64,000 nt of DNA from assembly GCA_964553875.1 (NCBI GenBank), contig CAZKNH010000003.1:1-64000 (forward strand), written 5' to 3'. Made by a program: the position numbers and the translations under genes. Position 1 is the stretch's first letter, and each line of letters begins with the position of its first letter. The DNA is from ZC4RG20 sp964553875 (GTDB lineage: Bacteria; Pseudomonadota; Gammaproteobacteria; Steroidobacterales; Rariloculaceae). The notes under the pieces were generated by a model. That model saw only the letters and a list, made by a program, of their open reading frames with translations. It ran no database searches and was not told where the DNA came from. Positions 24,701-33,061 of the stretch are shown here, one piece after another.

Positions 24701-25619
24701 GCGCGATGCGCCAGCCGGACGCGATGCGCCGCCATTCGGCGGCCGCGCCGAGCCGCTCGTAGTGCCGCGCGATGCCGTCATGCCATGCGACGTCCGCGAA
24801 CGACGCATCGACCATCCCGCGCACGAAGCGCCCGTCGCCCCATTCGAGCCAGACGGTCGTGTCGCCCCGGCCGCTGTCCGGGCGGATCGGCAGCTCGGGC
24901 AGCGCGGCCGCGAGCGCCGCGAGATCCGCATCGGTCACGCTGCCGAACACGCGCCACCCGCCGCCCGGCCCGAAGTCGCCCTGGACGGCGACATCGGCGC
25001 GTGCGCCGAGCCCGTCCGGCGGGCGCGCGCGGGCTTCGAGCTCGAGCGTGCCGCCGCCGCGTTCGAGGTCGAGCGCGACGTCGCGGAACGGCCAGCGCAC
25101 GCCGCGCTCCGCATCGACGTAGGTCACCCGGCTGTCACGCACCGCGACCTCGAGCTCGGGCGGCAAGAGGAGCGCAAGACCGCGCCCGCCGCCCCGCTGC
25201 GGTGCCCGCTCGAGCTCGAGGCTCCCGTCCCCGCGGCGAAGCAGCGTGAACTCCGTGCCCTCGAACGTCACGCGTTTCGCGCGGAGCGCCCGGCTGGTGA
25301 CGAGCGTCCACGCGTCGAGCACGACGGACGCGCGCCGCGCGACGAAGAACGGTTCGGCCTCGTCCGGGGCGCGCACGCTCGCGCCGTGAAACGTGATCTC
25401 CGGGCCACGCAGCCCGAGCCGCGCATCGAGCCGCTCGAAATCGAGACCGATGCCGAGCGACCTCGAGGCCCACCGCTCGAGCTCGGCCTGATAGCTCGGC
25501 AAGCGCGTCATTGCGATCCTGAGCGCACCGATCGCGAGCGCGACGACGATGACGACGACCGCCGCCGACGCGAGCAGCGTGCGCACGAGACGTCGGAGGA
25601 GTGTCGGCCGCGCGCTCAC
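21741..25619 (-). CDS. yhdP: YhdP, AsmA-like envelope lipid transport protein
   Basis: A 1292-residue protein with an N-terminal membrane helix (residues about 12-32) and a very long periplasmic part of beta-rich repeats, ending with an AsmA-like C-terminal module (GRIGLRDRDYRQQAVVTTEPGK). Such proteins (YhdP, TamB, YdbH) bridge inner and outer membranes and are implicated in phospholipid transport. Length matches YhdP (about 1270). The GTG start overlaps the rng stop (GTGA). The downstream neighbours nit and tldD follow after a dispersed repeat. Confidence 0.92.
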   Translation of the reverse strand: MSARPTLLRRLVRTLLASAAVVVIVVALAIGALRIAMTRLPSYQAELERWASRSLGIGLDFERLDARLGLRGPEITFHGASVRAPDEAEPFFVARRASVVLDAWTLVTSRALRAKRVTFEGTEFTLLRRGDGSLELERAPQRGGGRGLALLLPPELEVAVRDSRVTYVDAERGVRWPFRDVALDLERGGGTLELEARARPPDGLGARADVAVQGDFGPGGGWRVFGSVTDADLAALAAALPELPIRPDSGRGDTTVWLEWGDGRFVRGMVDASFADVAWHDGIARHYERLGAAAEWRRIASGWRIALNDVEITRDGRAWPSNADTVIELELDDGGIRAVRVDSTFVRLEDLAPLTAIDADAEWARRFAELAPRGDLSMLELTATRANDGFAYALSTRFDGLGIAASGRAPGFVGLSGELRADSTSGRVAFDTHGARLDWPALFRAPIDVGELTGLIVWRTGADGVTVVSDDLVMTNADATVRSSLELTLPHDGGATLDLVSHVGAFDAVAAKRYFPVHKMPRKVVEWLDDSIQGGRVTSAELTFVGPLGAFPFDGGEGRFRVAANIEDAVLRYAREWPRAENLDGVIEFVNASFSARGAGRVLGNVGDDVRVGIADLRRPVLTLESETLGPLADVLAFLKTTPPIARQLGPGYDRVYASSGEGRVAFSLALPLNEMSAYSLDASLAIADGTLAIEGVSPAVSEIAGTIEFRDGVVTAEHIDGIFLDGPITARVSPPGLPGYRSRIDVDGEVTAGAVVGAFGVPLDGLAGGQTRWRGSVLLPSTADGAEAPPLRINVTSNLSGLALYLPEPFNKAAREPTSLELELALHASGIDVEGYVGATRRFVLSMVPGDDGFELEAAALALGGALPVARAEGGLGVYGTVPKLDFDAWAALVRPAGSATSRASLAESGLGEIFAEAELEIGDFTAFGQQIGAARLDVKRTDAEWLIDISSKPVAGSIRVPRDLRGRPSIIADLDRLYLMPRRSGGPAADEDGPGTAPGRTDPRRLLGLDLTAAEFGFGARRFGSLRADIRSDPLGLRLESFESRSAAFAVTGSGGWFSGPDGQTTRLAFNLHATDVAAALAELSLEPIASGESADITASVWWPGAPTDDWMAHLGGDLSLRLETGSLLDIDPGAGRVVGLMSITALPRRLLLDFRDVFNRGFGFDTLAGDFTIIDGNAYTDNFKVTGPVAEIGVAGRIGLRDRDYRQQAVVTTEPGKVLPTVGGLLGGPGVGAALLIFTRIFKEPLKGIGRASYCVTGSWDAPAVERLSAEQLAQGRLCADLPEAAAGG

Positions 25620-27082
25620 ATCAGCACGACGTCGAACTGGTCGGGCGCATACATCGCTTCGCTCTGCAGCCTGATCGGCTTGCCGGTCAGTGCCTCGAGC
25701 TCGGCCACGCTCGCGGATTCCTCGTCGAGCAGCCGCTCGATCACGTCGGGTCTCGCGAGCACGAGGAGCTCCTGGAAATCGAACTGCCGGTGCTGACGCA
25801 GGATCTCGCGGAAGATCTCGTAGCAGACCGTCTCCGGCGACTTGACGAAGCCCCTGCCTTCACAGCTCGGGCACGGCTGGCAGAGCACGTGCTCCAGGCT
25901 CTCGCGGTTCCGCTTACGGGTCATCTCGACGAGGCCGAGCGGCGAGATGCTCATGATCTGCGTCTTCGCGTGGTCGTGCGCGAGCCGCGCGGTCAGCGTC
26001 TGCAGGACCTGATGCCGGTGCTCCTCCTCGGCCATGTCGATGAAGTCGATGATGATGATTCCGCCCAAGTTCCTGAGGCGCAGCTGCCGCGCGATCACGA
26101 CCGCCGCTTCGAGGTTCGTGCGGAAGATCGTTTCCTCGAGGTTGCGGTGACCGACGTACGCGCCGGTGTTCACGTCGATCGTCGTCATCGCCTCGGTCTG
26201 ATCGAAGATCACGTAGCCGCCGGACTTGAGCGGGACCTTGCGATTCAGCGCCCGGTCGATCTCGTCCTCGATGTTGTAGAGGTCGAACAGCGGCCTGTCC
26301 TCGGAGTAGAGCTCGATCTTCGGCGCGAGGTGCGGCATGAAGCGCTCGGCGAATTCCTTCATGCGCGTGAATTCCTCGGCCGAGTCGACGCGCACGCGCT
26401 CGACCTCGGGGCCGAAAAGATCGCGCAGCACTCTGAGCGGCAGCGCGAGGTCCTCGTAGACGAGCTCGCCCGGCCCCGCCTTTGCCGCCGCCTCCTCGAT
26501 CGCCTCCCACAGCTTCTGCAGGAACAGCATGTCGGCGCGAAGCGCCTCGAGCGACGCACCCTCCGCCGCGGTGCGGACGATGTAGCCGGCCCTGGTCGGC
26601 GTCGTGATGATCGCGTCCATCAGGAAGCGCAGCCGCTCCCGCTCGGCTTCGTCCTCGATCCTCGCCGAGATGCCGATGCCGCTGCCCTTCGGCAGCATCA
26701 CGAGGTAACGCGACGGAATCGTGATGTGCGTCGTGAGCCGCGCGCCCTTCGTGCCGAGCGGATCCTTCAGCACCTGCACGAGCAGCTGCCCGCCCTCCGT
26801 CACGAGGTCGCGGATGTTCAACTCGCCGTTGCGTGCGCCGAGCGCGGTCGCGGATTCGTTCACGATGTCGGAGGCGTGCAGGAACGCCGTGCGCTCGAGC
26901 CCGATGTCGATGAACGCGGCCTGCATGCCGGGCAGCACGCGTGACACCCGGCCTTTGTAGATGTTGCTGATCAGCCCGCGACGGCTTGCGCGCTCGATGA
27001 CGATCTCCTGCAGCATGCCGTTCTCGACGAGCGCCGCCCGGACTTCGCGCGGCGTGACGTTGACGAGAATCTCCTGCTTCAC
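25616..27082 (-). CDS. rng: Ribonuclease G
   Basis: A 488-residue endoribonuclease that matures 16S rRNA and turns over mRNA. The S1 domain (GLISNIYKGRVSRVLPGMQA) is near residue 37; the catalytic acidic residues lie in TTIDVNTG and IIIIDFIDM; the zinc-link cysteines are in CQPCPSCEGRG. It lacks the long RNase E tail. The GTG before KQEILVN is the start because it overlaps the maf stop (GTGA) and gives the usual N-terminus; a longer reading runs back into maf. Confidence 0.95.
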   Translation of the reverse strand: MKQEILVNVTPREVRAALVENGMLQEIVIERASRRGLISNIYKGRVSRVLPGMQAAFIDIGLERTAFLHASDIVNESATALGARNGELNIRDLVTEGGQLLVQVLKDPLGTKGARLTTHITIPSRYLVMLPKGSGIGISARIEDEAERERLRFLMDAIITTPTRAGYIVRTAAEGASLEALRADMLFLQKLWEAIEEAAAKAGPGELVYEDLALPLRVLRDLFGPEVERVRVDSAEEFTRMKEFAERFMPHLAPKIELYSEDRPLFDLYNIEDEIDRALNRKVPLKSGGYVIFDQTEAMTTIDVNTGAYVGHRNLEETIFRTNLEAAVVIARQLRLRNLGGIIIIDFIDMAEEEHRHQVLQTLTARLAHDHAKTQIMSISPLGLVEMTRKRNRESLEHVLCQPCPSCEGRGFVKSPETVCYEIFREILRQHRQFDFQELLVLARPDVIERLLDEESASVAELEALTGKPIRLQSEAMYAPDQFDVVLM

Positions 27083-27684
27083 GTTCGCGCCTGGCCCTTC
27101 GACCACCAGACGGGCACTCCGGCCCGCGCGAGGAGGAGCGCCGTCTCGCAAAGCGGCAGACCCATCACGCCCGAGTAGCTCCCCGAAAGATGCTCGACGA
27201 AGATCGCGCCGAACCCCTGGATGCCGTAGCCGCCGGCCTTGTCGAACGGCTCGCCCGTCGCACAGTACGCCCGCCGCTCGGCGTCGGTCGTCGTCCGAAA
27301 TCTCACTTCGCTCACGCTGACGACGCTCGAGATGCCGGCCTCGACGCGCAGCGCGACCGCGGTCAGCACGCGGTGCGTGCGGCCGGACAGCGCCTCGAGC
27401 ATCGCGAGCGCTTCGTCCGGGGCCTGCGGCTTACCGAGGACCCGCCCGTCGAGCACGACCGTCGTGTCGGCGGCGAGAACCGGCCGGCGCGCTCCCGACG
27501 TCTCGGCCCAGACTGCCTCCGCCTTCGCCTCGGCGATGCGACGCACGTACGCGTCGGGCGGCTCGCCTTCTTCCGGCGTCTCGTCCACGTCGGGCACGCG
27601 CACGTCGAACTCGACGCCGATCTGCGTAAGCAGCGCCCGCCGCCGCGGGGAGGCCGAGGCAAGGTAGAGGAAATCGTCGCGCAT
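27079..27684 (-). CDS. maf: Maf/YhdE nucleoside triphosphate pyrophosphatase
   Basis: A 201-residue house-cleaning pyrophosphatase that hydrolyses dTTP, UTP and modified nucleotides. It starts with YLASASPRRRALLTQIGV, the family P-loop, and contains VLAADTTVVLDG and ETGEPFDKAGGYGIQG-type residues (here CATGEPFDKAGG). First gene of maf-rng-yhdP-nit-tldD, linked to rng by a 4-base overlap. Confidence 0.95.
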   Translation of the reverse strand: MRDDFLYLASASPRRRALLTQIGVEFDVRVPDVDETPEEGEPPDAYVRRIAEAKAEAVWAETSGARRPVLAADTTVVLDGRVLGKPQAPDEALAMLEALSGRTHRVLTAVALRVEAGISSVVSVSEVRFRTTTDAERRAYCATGEPFDKAGGYGIQGFGAIFVEHLSGSYSGVMGLPLCETALLLARAGVPVWWSKGQART

Positions 27685-27776
27685 TCAAGCCACTATACGA
27701 ATTGACCGGCGCCCGGCATAGTCCGGTCCAAAGAAAAGTGCGCGTGCGGCAACGCAACCGTTGCCGAACTCGCGCC

Positions 27777-28247
27777 TCACGCGCGGTGATACGGGTGCCC
27801 TTCGAGAACCGTGACCGCCCGATAGAGCGCTTCGGCGACGACGATCCGGACGAGCCCGTGCGGCAGCGTCAGCCGCGAAAGCGCCCACGACGCTTCGGCC
27901 CGCTCGATGCAGCGGCGCGCGAGCCCGTCCGGGCCGCCGACGAGGAAGCATACCGGGGCGCCGGTTTCCCGATAGCGGCGCAGCCTCTCCGCGAGCTCGA
28001 CGGTGCTCCAGAGCTCCCCGCGCTCGTCGAGCGCGACGACGCGCGCGTCACGGGGAACGGCCGCGAGCAGCCGATCGCCTTCCTGCTCGATGGCCTTCTC
28101 GACCGGGACGGACGGCGTCCGCCGCGCGAGCGGCAGCTCGACGAGCTCGAGCTTGAGCGGCGCGCGGAACCGTTTTGCGTACTCGAGCCAGCCGTCGTCG
28201 ACCCAGCGCGGCTGGCGGCTCGAGACGGTCAGAACGACGAGCCTCAT
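27777..28247 (-). CDS. rlmH: 23S rRNA pseudouridine-1915 N3-methyltransferase RlmH
   Basis: A 156-residue SPOUT methyltransferase acting on helix 69 of 23S rRNA in the 70S ribosome. Signature segments are FLVGGPDGL, SRLTLPHGLVRIVVAEALYRA and the terminal YHR (here PYHRA). It follows rsfS on the same strand after about 90 bases, the conserved rsfS-rlmH order. Confidence 0.96.
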   Translation of the reverse strand: MRLVVLTVSSRQPRWVDDGWLEYAKRFRAPLKLELVELPLARRTPSVPVEKAIEQEGDRLLAAVPRDARVVALDERGELWSTVELAERLRRYRETGAPVCFLVGGPDGLARRCIERAEASWALSRLTLPHGLVRIVVAEALYRAVTVLEGHPYHRA

Positions 28248-28336
28248 CGGAGCCTGCTCGAGCGCCCACGCATACGCGCCCGCCGCGGTGAGCGAGCCGC
28301 GTTCACGTGCTGCGCTTGCGCGTCAGCCGGCGCCGC

Positions 28337-28711
28337 TCACGCGAGCCCGGCGCTTTCGTCGCGGGCCGAGATGTCCCACAGATTCTCGATGTTGTAGAAC
28401 TCGCGGACGCGCGGCAGCATCACGTGAACGATCGCATCCGCGAGGTCGACGAGCACCCACTCGCCGGCCTCCTGCCCCTCCACACCGAGCGGCTCGATGC
28501 CGGCCTCCTCGCAACGCTCGAGCAGGGCGTCGGCGATCGCGCGCACGTGCCGGTCCGAGCGGCCGCTCGCGATGATCATGTGGTCCGTCACGGTCGTGAG
28601 GTGCCTGACGTCCAGGTCCGTGACGCGCTCGGCCTTCATGTCGTCGAGCGTGTCGAGGATCAACCGGACGAGCCTGTCATCCCTCTCCGTCTTCCGTTTC
28701 CTTTTCGGCAT
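28337..28711 (-). CDS. rsfS: Ribosomal silencing factor RsfS
   Basis: A 124-residue protein binding uL14 and blocking subunit joining when nutrients fall. Family features: TDHMIIASGRSDRHVRAIADAL, the central VEGQEAGEWVLVDLADAIVHVM and the terminal REFYNIENLW. Its ATG lies inside the 3' end of nadD (35-base overlap), so translation follows from nadD. Confidence 0.95.
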   Translation of the reverse strand: MPKRKRKTERDDRLVRLILDTLDDMKAERVTDLDVRHLTTVTDHMIIASGRSDRHVRAIADALLERCEEAGIEPLGVEGQEAGEWVLVDLADAIVHVMLPRVREFYNIENLWDISARDESAGLA

Positions 28712-29366
28712 AGCACTCCGTATCGAAGATGATGCGTCTCACCGCATCGGGGACCAGGTAGCGCGGGTCTCTGCCCGCACGAATCGCGGCCCGCAGGCCG
28801 CTCGCGGAGATGTCGAGCTGCGTCACGGGCTCGACGTGGATCCGTCCCGTGCGCGCGGCCGCGAGATCCCCCGCATCCGTCGTCCGGCGCTCGCGCACGA
28901 GCCGGCCGAGCTCGCCGTCGTCCGGCAGCCGCGCACCCGGCCGCTCCGCGACGACGACGTGCGCGAGCTCGAGAACGTCTTGCCAACGGTGCCACCCAGG
29001 CAGGCCCGCGAACGCGTCCATGCCGAGCAGCAGGCAAAGCGTCGCGTCCGGGAAGTCGAGACGGAGGCTTTCGAGCGTGTCGACGGTGTACGACGGGCCG
29101 GAGCGGTCGAGCTCGCGCCGGTCGACGACGAACCGCGGCTCGTCCGCCACCGCGGCCTCGAGCATCGCAAGACGCAGGCCCGCCGGCGTCCGCGGGGCCG
29201 CACGATGCGGCGGACGCGCGGCAGGGATGAACCGGACCTCGCTCAAGCCCGTTCGCTCGAGCAGCTCGAGCGCGATCCGCAGGTGACCGAAGTGGACCGG
29301 ATCGAACGTGCCGCCGAACACTCCGACGAGGCCGCTCGCGACCCGGTTTCGATTCTCGTGGGTCAC
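28677..29366 (-). CDS. nadD: Nicotinate-nucleotide adenylyltransferase NadD
   Basis: Joins nicotinate mononucleotide with ATP to deamido-NAD. The 229-residue protein has GVFGGTFDPVHFGHLR (the nucleotidyltransferase HxGH) near residue 16 and the C-terminal DISASGLRAAIRAG. The GTG start overlaps the holA stop (GTGA). The holA-nadD-rsfS-rlmH series is standard for gammaproteobacteria. Confidence 0.95.
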   Translation of the reverse strand: MTHENRNRVASGLVGVFGGTFDPVHFGHLRIALELLERTGLSEVRFIPAARPPHRAAPRTPAGLRLAMLEAAVADEPRFVVDRRELDRSGPSYTVDTLESLRLDFPDATLCLLLGMDAFAGLPGWHRWQDVLELAHVVVAERPGARLPDDGELGRLVRERRTTDAGDLAAARTGRIHVEPVTQLDISASGLRAAIRAGRDPRYLVPDAVRRIIFDTECYAEKETEDGEG

Positions 29367-30397
29367 GCGGCGCGCGGACGTGGGACGCGGTCGGGACGGA
29401 GCATGCCGAGCACGAGCCGGATCACGGCGTCCCACGGGGGGAGACCCGGCGCGCCCTTCACGACGGCGTCGAGCTCGACGGCCTCGCGGAGCAGCGCCGC
29501 GAGGCGCTCCCCGTCGTAGCGCCTGAGCGCGCGCTCGAGCAGCGCGCGACGCTTCGGCCAGACGCGATGGCGTGCGAAGACGCCGTCGAGCCGCTGCCCG
29601 CTCGTCGCGGCGAAATTCAGGGCCGTCAGCAAGGCGAGCTCCCGTCCAAGCGCCCAGGATACCAGAACCGGTTCTACGCCCTCCGCGCGGAGCCCGTAGA
29701 GCACGCGGATCGCACGCGGCGCGTCGCCCGCGAGCACCGCGTCGGTCAGCCGGAACACGTCGAAGCGGGCGCTGTCCGCGACGGACTCGAGCACTTCGGC
29801 CTCGTCGACGGTGCCGCCCCGCGCGAGGAGCGCAAGTTTCAGGAGCTCCTGATCCGCCGCAAGCAGATGACCCTCGACGCGGTCGGCGAGGAGCTCCGCG
29901 GCGGCCGGCGTCAGCTGCACGCGGTAGCGCGCCGCGCGCTCGCGAATCCACTGCGGGAGCTCCGCGCGCTCGATCGGACGGATCTCGACGACGACGCCGG
30001 CGTCGTCGAGCGCCTTGACCCATTGCGAGCTCGCCGCGGCGGAATCGAGCCGTGCGGCGATCGCGACGATCAAAAGCCGATCGGGATCCGGCCGCGCCGC
30101 AAGCTCGCGGAGCACGCGTGCGCCGGCATCGCCCGGGCGCGGCGTCGGCAGTCGGAGCTCGAGGATCCGGCGCGGCGAGAATAGCGACAGGTTGTCTGCA
30201 CCGGTCAGCAGCTCGTCCCAGTGGAAGCTCCTGTCCGTCACGTGGAGCTCGCGCGTCTCGAAGCCGTCGCGGCGCGCCGCAGCGCGGATCGCGTCGAGCG
30301 CATCCGCGACGAGGAGCGGCTCATCGCCGGCCACGAGATAGACCGGCGCAAGCCGGCCCTCGAGATGACGCGGGAGCGAGCGAAGCTGGACCTTCAA
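29363..30397 (-). CDS. holA: DNA polymerase III delta subunit HolA
   Basis: Clamp-loader subunit that opens the beta clamp. The 344-residue protein begins KVQLRSLPRHLEGRLAPVYLVAGDEPLLV, an exact family opening, with LIVAIAARLDSAA (degenerate Walker-like strand) following. A TTG codon directly before KVQL is taken as start, because longer readings have no similarity. Usually leuS-lptE precede holA; here they lie 3.5 kb away with cysS, yidD, a Trm112-like gene, hisI and others between. Confidence 0.9.
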   Translation of the reverse strand: MKVQLRSLPRHLEGRLAPVYLVAGDEPLLVADALDAIRAAARRDGFETRELHVTDRSFHWDELLTGADNLSLFSPRRILELRLPTPRPGDAGARVLRELAARPDPDRLLIVAIAARLDSAAASSQWVKALDDAGVVVEIRPIERAELPQWIRERAARYRVQLTPAAAELLADRVEGHLLAADQELLKLALLARGGTVDEAEVLESVADSARFDVFRLTDAVLAGDAPRAIRVLYGLRAEGVEPVLVSWALGRELALLTALNFAATSGQRLDGVFARHRVWPKRRALLERALRRYDGERLAALLREAVELDAVVKGAPGLPPWDAVIRLVLGMLRPDRVPRPRAA

Positions 30398-30423
30398 ATC
30401 GGAATCACCGGCGCGGGTACGCG

Positions 30424-30687
30424 CTACTCCGAAAGCTGCGACAGCTCGATGCCCTCCTCCTCGAGGAGCACCGGGATGCCGTCGCGAACCGGATAGGCGA
30501 GCTTGCCATCGCGCGTCATCAGCCACTGCGGTGCGGGCTCGGTCACGGGATGACCGCCGCGGTTACGGAGCTTGCGCGCCTCGATCGACGCGTTCACGCG
30601 CTCGGTGCGGTTCGCCGGCATCACTTGCAGCGGCAGCCGCGTGACCGGGCAGCAAATGATGTCGAGCAACGCGGGATCAAAGCTCAC
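30424..30687 (-). CDS. Trm112-like (YcaR family) small protein
   Basis: An 87-residue protein with the family frame FDPALLDIICCPVTRLPL near the N-terminus and KLAYPVRDGIPVLLEEE near the C-terminus. Most bacterial members have CPxC; here the second cysteine is Thr (CPVT) and no other Cys is available, so zinc binding is doubtful. It is also longer than the usual 60 residues, with an insert around residues 25-50. The GTG start overlaps the yidD stop (GTGA). Function in bacteria is not established. Confidence 0.82.
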   Translation of the reverse strand: MSFDPALLDIICCPVTRLPLQVMPANRTERVNASIEARKLRNRGGHPVTEPAPQWLMTRDGKLAYPVRDGIPVLLEEEGIELSQLSE

Positions 30688-31040
30688 GTCAGGGGCCTCC
30701 TCGAAGAATCGATCCGCTCGACGGGCTCCGGCACGGGATCGTACCCCGAGCCGGCCCACGGGTGACAGCGGCCGATGCGCGCGGCAGCGAGCCACCCGCC
30801 GCGCAACGGTCCGAAGCGCTCGATGGCCTCGAGCGCATAGGCGCTGCAAGTCGGGATGTAGCGGCATCGCGTCCCGAGCCACGGCGACAGCGCGACGCGG
30901 TACACGCGGATCGCGCCGATCAGAACGCGAGCGGCGAGCCGCGACGCGCCGGCCGCAGCGCGCGCGGCGACGCGCGGCGGGCCCAAGCCGGAGTGCGGTG
31001 CCGCACGTGCCACGAGGTCTTCGGTCCGCGGCGTGCTCAC
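30684..31040 (-). CDS. yidD: Membrane protein insertion efficiency factor YidD
   Basis: A 118-residue membrane-associated protein that helps YidC. The conserved part, residues about 40-100, reads IRVYRVALSPWLGTRCRYIPTCSAYALEAI, then WLAAARIGRCHPW. The Cys pattern is that of the family. The N-terminal 35 residues are an unconserved extension. The GTG start overlaps the cysS stop (GTGA). Normally yidD sits near rpmH-rnpA-yidC; here it is in a cysS cluster. Confidence 0.9.
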   Translation of the reverse strand: MSTPRTEDLVARAAPHSGLGPPRVAARAAAGASRLAARVLIGAIRVYRVALSPWLGTRCRYIPTCSAYALEAIERFGPLRGGWLAAARIGRCHPWAGSGYDPVPEPVERIDSSRRPLT

Positions 31041-32431
31041 CGGATCCTCCGCCAACGCGAGCCGCCGGCGACGTCCTCGATGACGATGCCGGCACGCGCG
31101 AGCTCGTCGCGAATCGCGTCGGCCTCGGCGAACTGCCGCGCCTTGCGCAGCGCATCCCGGCGTGCGACGAGCGCCTCGATCTCGGCCTCATCGGGGCCCG
31201 CGGCCCCGCGCGCCGCGCTGCCCTCGAACCAGGCCCTCGGCGCGCGCTCGAGGAGCCCGAGGAGCGCCGCGCCCGCACGAAGCGAGCCCGCGAGCGCGCG
31301 CTTCTCGGACGCGCTCTCGGTGCGGTTCGCCGCGCGCGCGACCGCGAGCAGCTCCGCGATCGCGAGCGGCGTGTTGAGGTCGTCCTCGAGGGCGGCGACG
31401 ACCGCGGCCGGCAGCTCGTCCGATGGAGCGTCGGTTGCATCCTCGTCGAAGCCGGCGTCGCGCAGCACGCCGTACATTCGATCGAGCTTCTGCGCGGATT
31501 CGGCAACGAGCTGAGGTGTCCACTCGAGCGGCTGTCGGTAGTGCGCGGAGAGGAGCGCGAGGCGCAGCACTTCGCCGTCGTGCTCGGCGAGCAGGTCGCG
31601 GACGCGCAGGATGTTGCCCGTCGACTTCGCCATCTTCTCGCTGCCCATGTTCACGAGCCCGTTGTGCAGCCAGTAACGGGCGAAGCGCGCGCCGTCGTGG
31701 ACGCACGTGCTTTGGGCGATCTCGTTCTCGTGATGCGGGAACACGAGATCCTGCCCGCCGCCGTGGATGTCGATCGTCTCGCCGAGGTGCGTCTCGGCCA
31801 TCGTCGAGCACTCGATGTGCCACCCGGGGCGCCCACGGCCCCACGGGCTGTCCCAGCCGACGGTCGACGCATCCGACGGCTTCCACAGCACGAAGTCGAC
31901 CGGGTCGCGCTTGTACGGCGCGACCTCGACGCGGGCGCCCGCGATCATGTCCTCGAGCGACCGCCTCGAGAGCTTCCCGTAGTCGGGGAACGTCGCGACC
32001 GAGAACAGCACGTGCCCTTCCGCCTCGTACGCATGCCCGCGCTCGATCAGGCGCTCGATGAAGCCGATGATCTCGGGGATGTGATCCGTGACCCGCGGCT
32101 CGACGTCCGGCGCGCGGACCCCGAGCGCCGCCATGTCGTCGTGGAACGCGGCGATGTAGCGCGCGGTCAGCACGCCGATCTCGACGCCTTCCTGCCGCGC
32201 GGCGGCATTGATCTTGTCGTCGACGTCCGTGAGATTCCGGGCGTACACGAGGCCGTACGAGCGGCGCAAGAGCCGCGCGAGGACGTCGAAGACGACCGCC
32301 GGGCGCGCATTGCCGATGTGCACGTAGCTGTACACCGTCGGGCCGCAGACGTACATCGTCGTCCGGGCGGGATCGCCGGGCTCGAAGCGTTCCTTGCTGC
32401 GGGTCAACGTGTTGTGCACATGGAGCGCCAT
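31037..32431 (-). CDS. cysS: Cysteinyl-tRNA synthetase
   Basis: A 464-residue class I synthetase charging tRNA-Cys. Zinc ligands are in the opening YVCGPTVY, in GWHIECS and in FPHHENE. The HIGH motif appears as HIGN and the KMSKS as KMAKST. The C-terminal helical domain and the terminal tRNA-binding segment are complete. First gene of the cysS-yidD-Trm112-like series. Divergent from hisI. Confidence 0.96.
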   Translation of the reverse strand: MALHVHNTLTRSKERFEPGDPARTTMYVCGPTVYSYVHIGNARPAVVFDVLARLLRRSYGLVYARNLTDVDDKINAAARQEGVEIGVLTARYIAAFHDDMAALGVRAPDVEPRVTDHIPEIIGFIERLIERGHAYEAEGHVLFSVATFPDYGKLSRRSLEDMIAGARVEVAPYKRDPVDFVLWKPSDASTVGWDSPWGRGRPGWHIECSTMAETHLGETIDIHGGGQDLVFPHHENEIAQSTCVHDGARFARYWLHNGLVNMGSEKMAKSTGNILRVRDLLAEHDGEVLRLALLSAHYRQPLEWTPQLVAESAQKLDRMYGVLRDAGFDEDATDAPSDELPAAVVAALEDDLNTPLAIAELLAVARAANRTESASEKRALAGSLRAGAALLGLLERAPRAWFEGSAARGAAGPDEAEIEALVARRDALRKARQFAEADAIRDELARAGIVIEDVAGGSRWRRIR

Positions 32432-32545
32432 GACGGTCTTCCGCTGCTCGTTGGATGATCCTCAAGGCCGGTCGGAGCACGGTCCTGACCGCACCGGGAA
32501 GCCGTCTATGATACCAAGCGGTGCCGATGCCCGGCCGCTACGGGC

Positions 32546-32551
32546 TATAAT
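32546..32551 (+). promoter_or_regulatory. -10 element of the hisI promoter
   Basis: A perfect TATAAT lies 30 bases before the hisI ATG. No clear -35 hexamer is seen at the right spacing. Confidence 0.5.
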
Positions 32552-32581
32552 TCCTGTCTTCCCCTGAAGCATCCGGACCCA

Positions 32582-33058
32582 ATGCCCATGTCGAAGAAGT
32601 TCGCCGCCCGCGTCACCGTCGAGCAGGTCGAGGAAGGCGTCGAGCTCGCGCCGAAGTTCGACGAGCGCGGCCTGATCCCGGCCGTCACGACCGATTACAA
32701 GACCGGCGAGCTGCTGATGCACGGCTACATGAACGCCGAAGCGCTCGAGCGCACGATCGAGACCGGCGAGGCGCACTACTGGAGCCGCAGCCGCCAGGCA
32801 CTGTGGCACAAGGGGGCGACGAGCGGGCTCATCCAGCGCGTCCGCGAGCTTCTGATCGACGACGATCAGGATTGCGTGTGGCTGCGCGTCGAAGTCGAGG
32901 GCGGCGCGAGCTGCCACGTCGGTTACCGCTCGTGCTTCTATCGACGCGTGCCGATCGGTCCGGCCGACGGACCCATCCGGCTCGAGTTCACGGAGCGCGA
33001 GAAGGTCTTCGACCCGAAAGAGGTCTACGGCGACGCGCCGAACCCGACCCAGCTGTAA
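32582..33058 (+). CDS. hisI: Phosphoribosyl-AMP cyclohydrolase HisI
   Basis: Third step of histidine synthesis, opening the purine ring of phosphoribosyl-AMP. The 158-residue protein has GELLMHGYMNAEAL, the ETGEAHYWSRSRQALWHKGATSG region and the zinc cysteines in DQDCVW and SCHVGYRSCFY. It is a stand-alone cyclohydrolase without the HisE domain and is separate from any his operon in this window. A second Met lies two codons later. A dispersed repeat begins directly after the stop. Confidence 0.95.
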   Translation: MPMSKKFAARVTVEQVEEGVELAPKFDERGLIPAVTTDYKTGELLMHGYMNAEALERTIETGEAHYWSRSRQALWHKGATSGLIQRVRELLIDDDQDCVWLRVEVEGGASCHVGYRSCFYRRVPIGPADGPIRLEFTEREKVFDPKEVYGDAPNPTQL

Positions 33059-33061
33059 AGG

